Below, piece after piece: positions 33,273 to 47,616 of a DNA stretch of 64,000 bases; position 1 is the first letter of the stretch, and each line of letters starts with the position of its first letter. Source of the DNA: Cyanoderma ruficeps (lineage: Eukaryota > Chordata > Aves > Passeriformes > Timaliidae); assembly GCA_008694505.1 (NCBI GenBank), contig VZDJ01000046.1, positions 983,100 through 1,047,099 on the forward strand. The letters run 5' to 3'. The notes beneath the pieces are model-generated. The model was not told where the DNA came from. It made no database searches and saw only the letters and a program-made list of their open reading frames with translations. Position numbers and translations under genes: made by a program.

Positions 33273-34387
33273 TTATGCATTTGTGAAGCTCAGCATTTCT
33301 ATCTCAGCTGCGTATCTGCTGCAAGATGGGCTTGTCTGGGAGTCCTGGATGGGAAAGAAAGTGCGTCTCCCGAAAATGGCCTGAGGGATCTTCCACAAAT
33401 ACGCCCTGAACCGTTTCTTCACAAAAGCATAGAGCAAGGGGTTGAGACAGCAGTGGGCAAAGGACAAGCTCTCTGTGATCTGCAGAGCATAGTCCAGTTT
33501 CCTACTGCTTTCACAGCTCCTGATCACACCGACATCTTGCAGGGAGTGGAGGATGAGCACAACGTTGTAAGGACACCACAGCACAAAGAAGACCCCCACC
33601 AGAGCAAGGACTAAGCAGAGAGCTCTCCTGGAGCCAGGTATCTGTGAGGTGTTGAGGACACACGCGATGCGGGAGTAGCAGAACGTCGTGAAGAGGAAAG
33701 GCAAAAGGAATCCCAGGATGTTTTGAATCACTCGAAAGACAACTTTCCAAAATAAGTGTTCCTGGCCATAATCCTGGGTGCACATGATGGTTTTGTCGTT
33801 AATTTGCCTTGTGCTGGTGAAGAGGCCATCAGGAATGGACAGAGCTATGGAAAGGATCCACATCACCAACAAGACAAGGATGGAATTCCTCCACACTGCG
33901 GAGCTGTGAGGAGAGCAAGCATGAACTATCTGCAGATACATGTCCAGGCTCATGCAGCTCACAAAGAAGATGCCACTGTAGAAGTTCAGAGTGTACATGG
34001 CATTTAAGAATGGGCACAGGATGTCCCAGGTGACCCACTGAGAAATGTGCAGAGCCCAGAAAGGAAGGGTCAGTAGCAGGAAGAAGTCTGAAACCACCAG
34101 GTTCAGCAGATACAGCTCAGTCATCTTCTTCTTCTTCTTGATGTACATGAGGAGGACAGCAAACAGGAGAGCATTCCCAGCCATTCCGACCAGGAAGATC
34201 ACGGTGTAAAACAATGGCAGGAAGACCCTGCTGAAGGACAGCACCTCCTCCTTGGTGCAGAGGCCATAGAGCCCATAGTCCTCCTCATCCAGGTACTCGT
34301 AGGGGTACTCACTCAAATTGGCCGCATCCCGCCACGTGTCTGTGGTTGCTGTTGTCACTCCTGAGGTTTTGTTTGACCAGTGGCTGC
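33273..34387 (-). CDS. ACKR2: Atypical chemokine receptor 2 (D6), main coding exon
   Basis: A seven-helix chemokine decoy receptor that takes up inflammatory CC chemokines without G-protein signalling. 370 residues are encoded here. The acidic, Tyr-rich N terminus (YPYEYLDEEDYG) is followed by TM1 (VFLPLFYTVIFLVGMAGNAL), TM2 (LYLLNLVVSDFFLLL), TM3 with FYSGIFFVSCMSLDMYLQIV, and TM6-7 with FFVLWCPYN and HCCLNPLLYAF. The DRYLAIV of signalling receptors is DMYLQIV, comparable to DKYLEIV in human ACKR2, which supports a scavenger. The exon opens after a good acceptor (TTTCCCTCGCTCCTAG) in phase 1 and has no ATG upstream of TM1. The open frame can be extended to 34424 only by using TTG. The initiator is therefore in an upstream exon that I could not locate. 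Stop TAA at 33273-33275. Confidence 0.9.
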
Positions 34388-34471
34388 CTAGGAGCGAGGG
34401 AAAGGGATCAAAGTGTTGTTCCAATTCACACGGGAAGCAAACATCACAACACAGAGGGTTTTTCTTTCGTT

Positions 34472-35420
34472 CATAGAATCACAGAGTGGTTTGGGGCGGA
34501 AGAGACTTTCAAGATCATCTTGTTCCAACCCCTGCCATTTGCAGGGACACTCTCCACTATCCCAGGCTGCCCCAAGCCCTGTCCAGCCTGGCCATGGACA
34601 CTTCCAGGAATCCAGAGGCAGTCACAGCTTCTCTGGGCACCCTGTGCCAGGGCATCACAACAAAGAACTTCCTCCTAATATTTGATCCAAACCTACCCTC
34701 TTTCAGTTTGAAGCCATTCCCCCTTCTCCTGTCACTCCATGTAAAAAGCCCCTCTTTGTCTTTCTTGAAGTCTCCCTTCAGGTACTAGAATTTCATGGGT
34801 TTAAATTTCTGCCACTGTCTGGTGAGTATTTTGTGTCCTGAACAACTTGGCCTTTGCCTAAGCTTGGGGATAGCTGTCTATACGTACATTAAAAAAAAAA
34901 TGAATCAAAACCAAACCCCAAAATTAATTCCGCTTTCCTTACTCGGTCACATAAAACTTAAAAATTAATGAGCATATTTTCCTCTGGCATGAGTCACTAC
35001 TTCCTCCTGACAGCACCACAAGCTTTTAGTGAAGTTTCTGCTCTAAATTACAGGAAATCCACCACCACAGCTCACTGTGAGCTGCTTATATTCACCTGGG
35101 TCACTATTGACAAAGCAGCATCTCAATTTTTGGTAAAAAAGAACGTGCCACCAGCACTTTTATGTCAGTAGGGTTGTTCCCAGAGGGAAAATGCTGAACA
35201 TCTATCTCTCTGCTCCTGGGAGGACACTGACCCCTCTCCATGCCAACTCTAGGACAACAAGACATGGATTCTGGTACAAAGTATTAGTAAGTGGAAAATA
35301 TAGAATCCATAGGATCCCAGAACGGTTTGGGTTGGAAGGGACCTTGAAGATCATCTTGTTCCAACCCTTCTGCCCTGGGCAGGGACACCTTCCATTATCC
35401 CAGGCTGCTCAAAGACTCAT
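34472..35420 (-). mobile_element. CR1 LINE fragments upstream of ACKR2 (34472-34790, 35300-35420)
   Basis: Both have AGAATGGTTTGGG or AGAGTGGTTTGGG, then GATCATCTTGTTCCAACCC and CAGGGACACTCTCCA or CAGGGACACCTTCCA. The first continues to TTGAAGTCTCCCTTCAGG. Confidence 0.9.
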
Positions 35421-38115
35421 CCAAGGTGAGGACATGGAGGCACCACAATCCAGTCCTGAATTATGGTAAGAGGGAGAGATTCAGCTGGAAGAACGTTGCT
35501 GGAATCAATTCTGCATGAGAAAAGGAAGCAGACAACCCCTGCAGTGGTCACTCCCTGGAACTGTGGGCGTCAACATTTAGATAGCTGCAGCCCAGATTTC
35601 AGGAAATGGTGAGTGATTGGGACCCTCCTACTTTTGGGATCTCATTTTCAGGAAAAATAGCTGGTGCTGTTAATCATGGTTAATCTTCAGATTCTGACAG
35701 CAAAACAAAGAACAGTTTTGTAAAAAATCGTGTAAACACCCCTCCACCCCTAAACCACACATTTTTTGAGCCATGGCCAAAGCCACCCATATTTTCCCTG
35801 AGACTCATTTTCCAGCAATGCCAAACAGGCCTGGCTGTGTAGCTCCAGCCTCTCCTCGAGGATCTGTTTCTCCCTGCAGAGATCTGCAGCCACTCAGAAA
35901 GGAGAAGATGAACCTCTTGGTCCCTGGCTGTTCTGTGCATCCCAACGAGGACAGATCCCATGGTGGATCTGCAGGTTTTAGGGATGGCTCCCTCCCCACA
36001 AACACCCAGGGAAAGGGGAGCCCCTCCACCCCACAGGCTCAGAGTGGGTGTGCAGCTGTCAGAGGAGAAGCTCTGGACGTGCCTGCTGTGGTCCCATGAC
36101 TGAAATTGCTTAAATACCCATTCCAGGCAGTTCCAGGCAGCTGAAAAGAAAAGAAAAATGGGTTTGAGCTGGATTTAAGTGTTTTCGTGCCGTCTCACAG
36201 TTCTTTGCCAAGGGCTGCAGAGAACTTCAGACAGAGCAGTGAGAAAACAGGGACCCGCCATGGGAAAGTGCCACAAAAAGACTTGTCTGGGAACGAGCTT
36301 TTTAAAATTTCTTTTCTATATCATATTTTGGAGGAAATTCACCCTCAGCTGTGACTGCAGGCCTTCGAGAGGAAACCAAAGCTGCCCACCCTGCTGATCA
36401 CAGCAACACCCGAGACTCCTGAACACCTTCCCCCTCGCACCCCCTCTGCCCATACCAGGACAAACCATTCCCAAAATTTGCATTTGAGGTCTCTTCCAGC
36501 CCACTGAGATGCCTTTTCTCCCTCTGCCATGCCCTTCTCCCTCCACATTACCCCAGCACTGGCGTCCACATCCCCATCCCGTAGCTCAGAGTGAAAGGGA
36601 GGGCTGAGCTCAGGAATTCATCCCAATCCCAAACTGGCTACTTTTCAAAAACAAAAGAGAACCTTGCCAGGTTTCTTGTCTACAAGCAAGAAGCAGAAAA
36701 GGCACTTACAGGAGCTTCTCCTGTTTCCATCCTGCCAGAGGCTTGAACCAGGCTTTTAGGAACTTCTTTCGCTTGTGCGAGAGGACAGTCAGGAAATGTC
36801 AACTCCGCGTAACTTCCCTGATTTTGTTTTGTTTTTCCTGGTGTTCATCATTCCCTGGCAGCGCTGGAAGAATGCTCTCCACCCTGTGTTTGCGCACATC
36901 TAAAACAGCTCCCAGGGCTCAGACCCTGCTGTAAAAAACCATGTGTTTTCCAGAAAATCCGAACAACCCACGTGCCACCTGGATGCTGCAGGATCCTCGT
37001 CCCCTGCTGGAGCAGAAACGGCCTCTGCCAAAGGTGCTGCTGATGAAGTGGATTATTGGAGGAGTTTTTGGGCATCAGCACGGGTGAATAGTTACACTCC
37101 TGCTCGTTTCCTCATCTCACCAACAGACAGGGTCGTGGGAACACCCTGGCTGTGCCAAGGCTTTCCCTGTGCCAATCCCAGTGCGTTTTATACATCCCAA
37201 ACCACCCTGGTAAAAACAGGAGAGCAGAGCAGCAGTGATGGCCACAGCTCCACATCCAACCTGCCCTGTGGCAGGTGGATTCAGAGAGAGAAACTTGCGT
37301 TGTTTTTACCTATTTCCACGTCTGCCACCATCAGCTGCTACTGCACTTAAAATATACCCTACAATAAATAAATATTATTATAATGTGTGTGCAACACACA
37401 CATAAGCAGAGAGCAAGAAGCCACTCGTAGAGCTGAGACACTGGACACACACACGAGGAAGCTGCAGGTGACAGAGGTTTCATTACGCCAGCATTTAAAA
37501 TGAAATAAGTTTTTGTTTTTAATTGAGTTTCTGCCCTGAAGCAGAGAATTAAACGTGCCTCTGAGAGTCACTGGACAAAGTGGCCTTCACTGTAATTTAT
37601 TACAAGATTTTAACTCAATTTCGGTGCTGGTAATTGCATAGATTTTTTGTTTCCTTCCAGACTGCAGGGCCCTAATGGCTTTGGCAATTAAGGTAACCAG
37701 ATCAGGGATAATGGGCAGCCCATTTAGAGAGATGCAGCGCTTGTCTGAGCCACTTTATTTTGTGCTGCCCAAAATGCCACATGTCGGTGGCAGAGTGACC
37801 CTGCAGGAGCAGCAGCTCTGCCTTCCCCCAGCTCGGAGATGGGGAGGTACAAACACCACACAGGAGCACTGGGCTTAGGGACAAAAGGATTTATCTTTGC
37901 TGTTTTGCTCTGACTATCTGTTCTCAGATTAAGGAGGTTTTAGGCGTCTTTGGGATCCCAGTGGATTCTTCTTCCTCTTCAGAGCATGGTTTAAGTCAGG
38001 AGCAATTTCTAGGTTGTCTTTGGGCATCAAAATCCTGGCACAAGGTGGGGGGAAAATGAGGTCTGCTTGAAAGCTGAAATATGGGAAAACATAGTCAATG
38101 ACATAATTCAGAGGC
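35421..38115. other. Upstream region of ACKR2, no gene recognised
   Basis: One or more 5' exons of ACKR2 should lie here or nearer the CpG island. A minus-strand donor GTAAGT at 36704-36709 follows an ATG (36728-36730), but its phase does not fit the known exon. Confidence 0.4.
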
Positions 38116-38119
38116 AAGA

Positions 38120-39090
38120 AAAATCAGACTGAGGGAAAGCCAGAGAAGCTGTGGCTTGTCCCATTACTGGAAGTGTTCCAAGCTGGACAGGGCTTGGAGC
38201 AACCTGGTCATGTGGAAGGTGTTGGCAGGGGGTGGAATGGGATGAACTTTAAGGTCCCTTCCAACCCAAACCGTTCCACGATTCTGACATCAAGTAGAAG
38301 CTCTTTGGCAAAGGATGGAAGTAAGAGCCCAAATTTCACAGCATCTCAGAAGGGTTTGGGTTGGAAGGAACCTTAAAAACCACCTCATCTAATAGGGAAG
38401 ATGTGGGTTGATGTCTTTACAAACAATTCCATGGGTGAGGGGATGGCTGTTAATGGCTATGAAAAGGGGCTTAATGTCTCTACCCACTCCAAGCTGAGGG
38501 TTTGTTACAGAACCCAGACAGTTTGACTCCTGAAACAGACAAATGGGGCCGCACAAGCTTGAGTTTCCAAACTTTGGGGGTAAGTAACATGTTCAAGGGG
38601 TGAACACGGGGCAGGAGGTTCGGGAAGGCTGCACCTTTCTGGTACCTCGGCCAGCGGGGAAGGAAGAGGGCAATGACGGCCCCGGAGTTTGGGATAAAAG
38701 GAGGCTGTGCCCTCCAAAACCTCGAGAGAGAAAACGCTGCGGGGATGTGCCCCAGTGACCTCTGTCCCTTTATCCGAATAAAGCTGCGCGACTCCTTTGT
38801 CTCCTTTATGGACACTGGCTTTTCCATCAGGATTTCCTGCACACACCCCACCCCTGCCATGGGCAGGGACACCTTCCACTATCCCAGGGTGCTCCAAGCC
38901 CTGTCCAACCTGGCCTTGGACACTTCCAGGGGTCCAGGGGAGTGGATACCCCACAGCTGCTCTGGGCAACCTGTGCTGGGCCCTCACCACCCTCACAGGG
39001 AAAAATTCCTTCCAAGTATCTAATCTGAAGCTCTTCCGTTTTAATTGAAAACTGTTCGCCCTTGTCCTGTCACTCCACGGCAGACAAGCT
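38120..39090. mobile_element. CR1 LINE fragments (38120-38290 plus; 38335-38400 minus; 38845-39090 minus)
   Basis: The first reads in CR1 sense and ends CCTTCCAACCCAAACCGTTC. The second is a short reverse 3' end (GGGTTTGGGTTGGAAGGAAC). The third has GGCAGGGACACCTTCCACTA, GGCCTTGGACACTTCCAGG, CCAAGTATCTAATCTGAAG and CCCTTGTCCTGTCACTCCA, and ends where the CpG island begins. Confidence 0.88.
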
Positions 39091-39169
39091 GCAGAAGCCA
39101 CCAGCAGCTTTTTTTCCGCCCTGCAAACGGTGCCAGACGCGCTGTTTTGGGGCTAAACCAGACCCCGAC

Positions 39170-39600
39170 CCCCGCACGGGTCGCGCCACCGCGGACGGAC
39201 AGGCCACGCCTGAGGCAGGGCTGGGCCCCGCAGCGCCCCCTGCCGGCCGCCCCGCGCCACCGCCTCCCCGCCGCAATGCGGAGCGCCGCTCGCTGACGTC
39301 ACCTCCCGCCCCGCCCCCGCACCCGTATATGGATGCACCGGCCGCGGCCACGTTCCGGATTGGCTGTGGACGGGCGCGCGGGCGCGCGGCGTGCTGGGAG
39401 TTGTGGTCCCGGCCGAAGGGCGGGGCGGAAGCGGCCAATAAGAGGCGGGGGCGGGGCCAGGCGCGGCAGACGCCGGCCGGTTTCGGATCAGCGCGGTGAG
39501 AGCGGGTTTTGGGCGGGCGGGACCCCCCGCCCAGCCGCGGACACAGCCAGAGTTCTGCAGGGGGCTGCGGGTGCCTGCGGCTGGAGCGAGGAAGGGCTCC
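39170..39600 (+). promoter_or_regulatory. HIGD1A: CpG-island promoter and non-coding first exon of HIGD1A
   Basis: Very GC- and CpG-rich. Sites seen: a full CRE (TGACGTCA, 39294-39301); a ZNF143/STAF-type element on the minus strand (CCACAACTCCCAGCACGC, within 39391-39408); ATTGG at about 39359 and CCAATAAG at about 39435 (CCAAT boxes); and several GC boxes (GGGCGGGG). A probable 5' exon ends at 39495, where GCGCG is followed by the donor GTGAGA. The region could also fire toward ACKR2 on the minus strand. Confidence 0.7.
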
Positions 39601-41314
39601 CATGGGGGGTGAAAGTGACTGGGGCAGGAGTGGAGCAGAGGCCCCATATGGGGTGTGGGGACGTAGGGCAGAAGGCCGGAGTGCGGTGAAGGTGCCTGGG
39701 GCCGCAATGGGGAAGAGTCCCCCTGTGGGGTGCGGGGGGCTGGAGTGAGGAAGGATCCCCATGTGGAACTGGGCAGGCGGAAAGCAGCCTGCGGGTACCC
39801 AGGGCTTCCCTCTTGCCGGGAGGGATGCTGTCACCTTCCCACCCGTGGTGTGCCCCCTCAGTGTCCCCTGGTGACACCGGTCACACAGGTGCCCTGACCT
39901 CCCTGTTCGGTGTCGGCAAGGTCAGGGCAGCCGGGCCGTGTGTTTCGCCCAGTTTCTTCTGCTCTGTGCCCATCTTAGTCTGACTTGAAGGTCACAGAAA
40001 CTTCTCGTGGTGGATGAATTGTTTCACTTTTAATATAATTTTCTTGTGTAAATCGCACCTCTGGCTGTCTCCTCTTCTGTTGAGTGACAGGGAGCTCTTG
40101 TTCCCTTCTCTGAATGAGTCAGGCTAAAATTATAGCTTACATTTAGCAAATAAGAGTGTTTTAGCAGGCGCAGAGAGACCAAATCCTTTGGCCTTGGAGA
40201 GGAAATGGTTTGAGAACCAGTCAGTCTGCTCACATGGGTGTGCACGAAATGCTGCGTAACCAATGAGCACAGACACCTTTGAAATGTCTCTTCTGCCTGT
40301 GGTTACTGGCACCTGCTTAATGAAATTCTTCTTGGTTTATTCCAAGAGCTTGGAGCCTTTCCATGTGCCCCTGAGCTGTGTTTTGCCTTTGGTGGCAAAC
40401 CTGAAGAATAGCAATAGAGATTTTTCTAGCAGGGCCCTCTGTGGCATCACTGGCATTAACTGAATGATGCTTAAGCCAAGCACTGAGGAGGGAACAGGTC
40501 TTGGTGTAATCCATGCACTTCCCAGCACAAAAAACTGGGAAGTTCTGGTGGATGGTCTCACTTTGGTGATGATGGTTCTGTGAGTGGAGCCCCTCTCAGG
40601 GCTGTTGCTGCTTTTTGTTTTCCTTGAGGAAACAAGAAATCACCTGTGGATGACTTCTCCTGGTGTGACCCCACACGAGTCTGCACCTATTGAGGGCTTC
40701 GAGACTTGCTCCAGCTTCTCGTTGATGGCTGTTTCCCATCCCTGTGTTCTCCATCAGGAATTTGGAATTCTGTTGATGTGGGATAGGCTGTAGTGACTGA
40801 GGAGCTGCCAGGCAGGGCTGACCTTGTGCAGCAGCTCGTGCTTCCCAACCCGACTGCTGTGGCTGCTGCTCTTGGCAGGGAGCGAGGGGGGAGAAGTGAA
40901 CTTTGCTGAGGTCAGAACTGCCATAAAGGACCGGCCTGCGAAAGCCAAGCGGAGCAGTGAGGCATGGAATTCCTAAAAGGAAAGGAAGGCAGTGACCAAA
41001 ACTTTCTGTGGTGGCCTGTGGGCATGGGGGAGGGGGTGGTCATGGAGTTCTGTAATGCTGTGGAAACAAGGTGGTAGAAATTTGTTGCTTTCCTAGTCTT
41101 TTTGGGTTTGTTTTGTTCTTGCCTCTGCTGGTAAGCAACAATCCTGCTGCCCAAGACTGCACTTGAATTAAACCATCTGTCCATGCTGCCTGTTCTTGTA
41201 TCTCACTACCTGGATATTTGTGACTGATGGAATACAACAAAGGACTTTCTTTTCCTAAAGATTCTCTTTATTTGAGGTTTCCAAAACCTGAAGGGAGGCT
41301 CTTTGTCTTCACAG
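39601..41314. other. HIGD1A intron 1
   Basis: No coding exon or recognisable repeat seen. It ends in the acceptor CTTTGTCTTCACAG at 41314. Confidence 0.5.
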
Positions 41315-41319
41315 CCACA

Positions 41320-44159
<2,840 letters not shown>

Positions 44160-45025
44160 TGGGAAGCTGTCTGAAATCCCTGTCCTGGTGGTGGCCTTTG
44201 TACTGCAGCTCCAAACCTCCTATCGAGGGGTTCTTGAGGAAAAACAAATAATACATGGCATTAGAGAATTGTTCTATTTTGTGTATGGTACACTGTGCTG
44301 AACCTGGCAGCCTCAGAATGTGCCCTGGGGGAGCAGGATTTGGGGTCTGGGTCTCTCTGAATGACACTGCCACGTCCCAATTTTTAGGGGATGTCGTGGA
44401 GTGCAATCCCTCTATCTTCCCTTTCAACTCAGTCCTAAAACTGGTGACTTCTTTTGCTGTTGTTGCCCAAAACCATGATGTCCGAACTGGCTTCTGTCAG
44501 GGAATGTCAGGAGCAACTTGCTGTTATTTTCTATCCTCTGCCTCCAACTTTGTAATTTAGAAGCTTCCAGTAGCACTAAATGACTTCTAAAATATTGAGA
44601 GAGATATATAAGCATCTATTTTTTTTATTTAAGGCATGAGATAACTATGTTGCAGCTATTTAAATGTTATATTTATTCATTGTTAACGAGGACACAGGCT
44701 CCCTATTTTTGCTATATCAGCCCCTTGGATTATGATATTTTGTAACTTCATTTACAGTGTTCTTCTGAGTAACATCTAAATGTAACATTTAAAATACATA
44801 TTGCGAAAACTAAACCTTAATTTGGCGGTTTAATGCTTTTAAAGTGTATGATCTTGCTGATTTCTGCAGTACTGTTTCCCACGGAAAATTTTAAACTATT
44901 TAAATCTGAAAAGCCCCCCATCACCTTTGAGGTATTTAAGTCCTTGTCTGTGAGTAATTTTACACTCAAACTCCTTGTACTTCCAACAGCAGTCATGAAA
45001 ATAAAAGCCGATTTCTAAAAAAGCA
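44160..45025 (+). other. HIGD1A: HIGD1A 3' UTR
   Basis: AT-rich sequence with AATAAA at 45000-45005, so cleavage is likely near 45020. A further AATAAA at about 45142 is a possible distal signal. Confidence 0.65.
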
Positions 45026-45389
45026 CATGTTCTCCTGTTAGCTGACATTCCGTGGTGACAGTCTCAGATGTTACAGATACCACAAGGTACAAACTGCACC
45101 TGTCTGTGACCTTTTGTACAGAGCAGGGGCGAGATTAAACACGAATAAATGTGAGCAGTGGAGGTAACAATTGTTCGCCTATGGATTTGTTGGTGGGGGG
45201 GGATCTCCCATCTCATTGCAGAGGGACGACGTGAGCTTAATAAAAATCACCTGATGAGGGTGCAGCGCTCCTGGAAGGGGAATTCCCAGCCGCTGCTCTC
45301 CTTGATTCCTAGCTGGTATCACCCTGCTGCCCTTGGCTTCTCCCACACGGATGGAGATGGGGAAGAGCTCCAAGGAAGGCCTTTTCCTG

Positions 45390-45790
45390 TTCCTACCACC
45401 GCAAGGTGGAGAAGGAGCCGCTCCTGTGGGGCCGAGGGGCCGGGATCGGTGCGGGAACTGCGGGGACGGCGGTGACGGGAGCGGCGTGCGAGGCGGGAGC
45501 CATCATGGCGGCCGCGCTGAGGGGAAGGGCGCGCGCGCGCTCCCGTTGCCATGGGCACCGCGTCGGGCCCGGCGCGGGGAGCGGGGCCCTCAGCGGGAGC
45601 CGGGGCCGCACCTCCGGTACCGCCGCTGCCCAGGAGGAAACCGGGACAGCCTGGGACACCCTCCCGGTGCTCTCGGGAACGCGGCTCGGGTAGGCCGCTG
45701 GAGGTGCGGGAAGCGTGGGCAGGAGTTTCCGGGATGGGGAAACAGCGCGGCGCTGCCAGGACTTAGCAGGTCCTGGCAGGTCACAGGGCG
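45390..45790 (+). promoter_or_regulatory. CCDC13: CpG-island promoter and 5' exon of CCDC13
   Basis: A dense CpG stretch. GCCATCATGGCGGCC (45500-45513) resembles a YY1 site. A candidate donor GTAGGC at 45690 would end a leader exon that joins the acceptor at 47610. ATGs at 45505 and 45551 open frames through this exon, but neither is in frame with CCDC13. Confidence 0.6.
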
Positions 45791-45849
45791 AGGCGGGACG
45801 GTGAGAATTACAGTTATGGGTTTGCAATTAAAATATATAAACGTAAATA

Positions 45850-46215
45850 CAGGAAGTTCCGCCTCAAAATGAGCAAGAAATTCTTTCCTCTGGGGGCGGC
45901 AGAGCCCAGTCTCCTTCTCTAGAGACTTTCCAAACCTACCCGGATGAGCTCCTGTGTCACCTGCTCCAGGTGACCCTGCCTTGGAGCCCTCCCGGCTGGA
46001 GCCAGGGATGGTTCAGATGAGATATTCGGGAATATTTCTTCACCTAAAGGGTGGTCGGGCCTTGGAATAGGCTGCCCAGGGAAACATTGGAATCTCCATC
46101 CCTGGAAGTGTGTCAAATCCCACGTGGATGTGGCACTTGGGGATGAGGTTTGGTGGTGGTGCTGGGCTCATTGTTGGATCCGAGAGAGCTTTTCCACTGT
46201 TGCATTGTGTAATGG
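45850..46215 (+). mobile_element. CR1 LINE fragment
   Basis: CR1 sense: GGAAGTTCCGCCTCAAAATG, CCTGCTCCAGGTGACCCTG, GGAATAGGCTGCCCAGGGA, ATCTCCATCCCTGGAAGTG and CTTGGGGATGAGG. It stops near 46210. The rest up to 47600 is AT-rich and shows nothing recognisable. Confidence 0.9.
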
Positions 46216-47616
46216 AGCTGCACCTTGAGTGCCGTGCACGTTTCTGGCCTGTAGATAAGTAAATAACTCAATAAATTATAAACCAATAAATTAATCAGTA
46301 GTGCAGTCTAAGTAAACCCTAAAGAAAATTCTGAGAAAAATCACAAAGATGATTTAAGGCCTAAAATAGGTACTCTGCTAAGAATTCTAGGATATTTTTA
46401 GAACAGAGACAACTACTGCTTGATGTTCTTGCTTATCTTTGCTATCTTTAGGGGCAGTGGCTAAACCCATCAAGAGGTCCAATCTAATTATAAATTTAGT
46501 TATCAACCCAAAGGTTACTGAAACCAGAAGAGCTGTCGTAATTTTATATCCATTTTGCTTAAGTAAATGGAATGGACTCCTTATCTCTATAGGCTTTTTC
46601 CAAATCTCAGAATCAGCTTTAATCAATTAAAATGAGTTTTCCCACCTCGCAGATTCAGTAATTCTTTGATCCCTCATGCCCAGAGCCATGCAGGCTGTGC
46701 AGGGACACCAGACTCTGCTCTTGGCACTTGTCCATCCTCAGTGCACCTTGTCCAGGTGACTCTCTGCAAATAAGGTTCACAAAGGGATACTCTGCATTTT
46801 GGTGCATCAATCAGGATAATTTGATGTTCCTGTGTTAATTACTCAGTGCAGGGCGTGCCTTTGGAGGTATTTTTGTATCGGTTTTCCTAGACCAAAGGTG
46901 CAATGGGTTTTTTTTTTGCTGATGATAAATGTCAAACAGAAGGAGAAAGGGGCTGCAATTTATCAGAAAAAAGTCTTTTGTCACCCTAAGAAAATGTTTG
47001 GCTAGCAATATTATTATTTAAAAATATCTATTAATAATACATTTTTATAATTAAATACATTTAATAATTAATATATTATTATTTAGTTACTTAATGTTTA
47101 ACACTCAGTGCTTAGAAATTTGGAGGAAAGGTTTAAGCCATACTTCCCCAAAGGGAGCATAAGAATAAAAAAGGTTTTTCTTCCCAAAAATGGGGGCATT
47201 TTCACCTTTCCTGGACAAGGGCAGGAGGCTGGATGGTCCCAAACACTCCGTGTTCCCTTTAGCAAGTGTGAAGTGGCTGCCACATTGGCTTGGATTTGGC
47301 CCCAACCTTCTCTGTTAAAATGTTTATTTAAACAGGTTCGTTTAAGAACATTTGGAAACGTTGCTTTTTTGAGTTCTGGAGGGAAAAAGACCCAACAACT
47401 TTTTTTTTTTTTTAAGGGCTGTTTAAAAGCCATTTATGGAAAAAGGCTCTGGAAGCAAGGCCCTGGGGCTGGAGAGGAGGAGGAGATGGGAGACTGGGCA
47501 GAGGTCGGGGAGGAAAAGCTGCAGAGCAGCTGCCAGGAGGGGATGTTTTTCAGAGCAGTGCTGATCTCTGCTCTCTGTCACTTTTTATTTTCCTCTTGTT
47601 GTGCTTCTAGTAAACA

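Noticed and set aside
34472..34790. Plus-strand open frames of 90-110 residues upstream of ACKR2
   Set aside because: They lie wholly in a CR1 3' end read in reverse.
36704..36730. ATG exon with GTAAGT donor on the minus strand as the first coding exon of ACKR2
   Set aside because: The 21-nt exon ends in phase 0, but the ACKR2 exon needs phase 1; joining them gives an early stop. It could at most be untranslated.
39070..39834. 254-residue minus-strand open frame in the CpG island
   Set aside because: Pro/Arg/Ala-rich frame caused by GC-rich DNA; no family motif, and it overlaps the HIGD1A promoter and a CR1 end.
45393..45827. Minus-strand 144-residue frame and other frames in the CCDC13 CpG island
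   Set aside because: GC-driven open frames; no conserved sequence, and none in frame with CCDC13.
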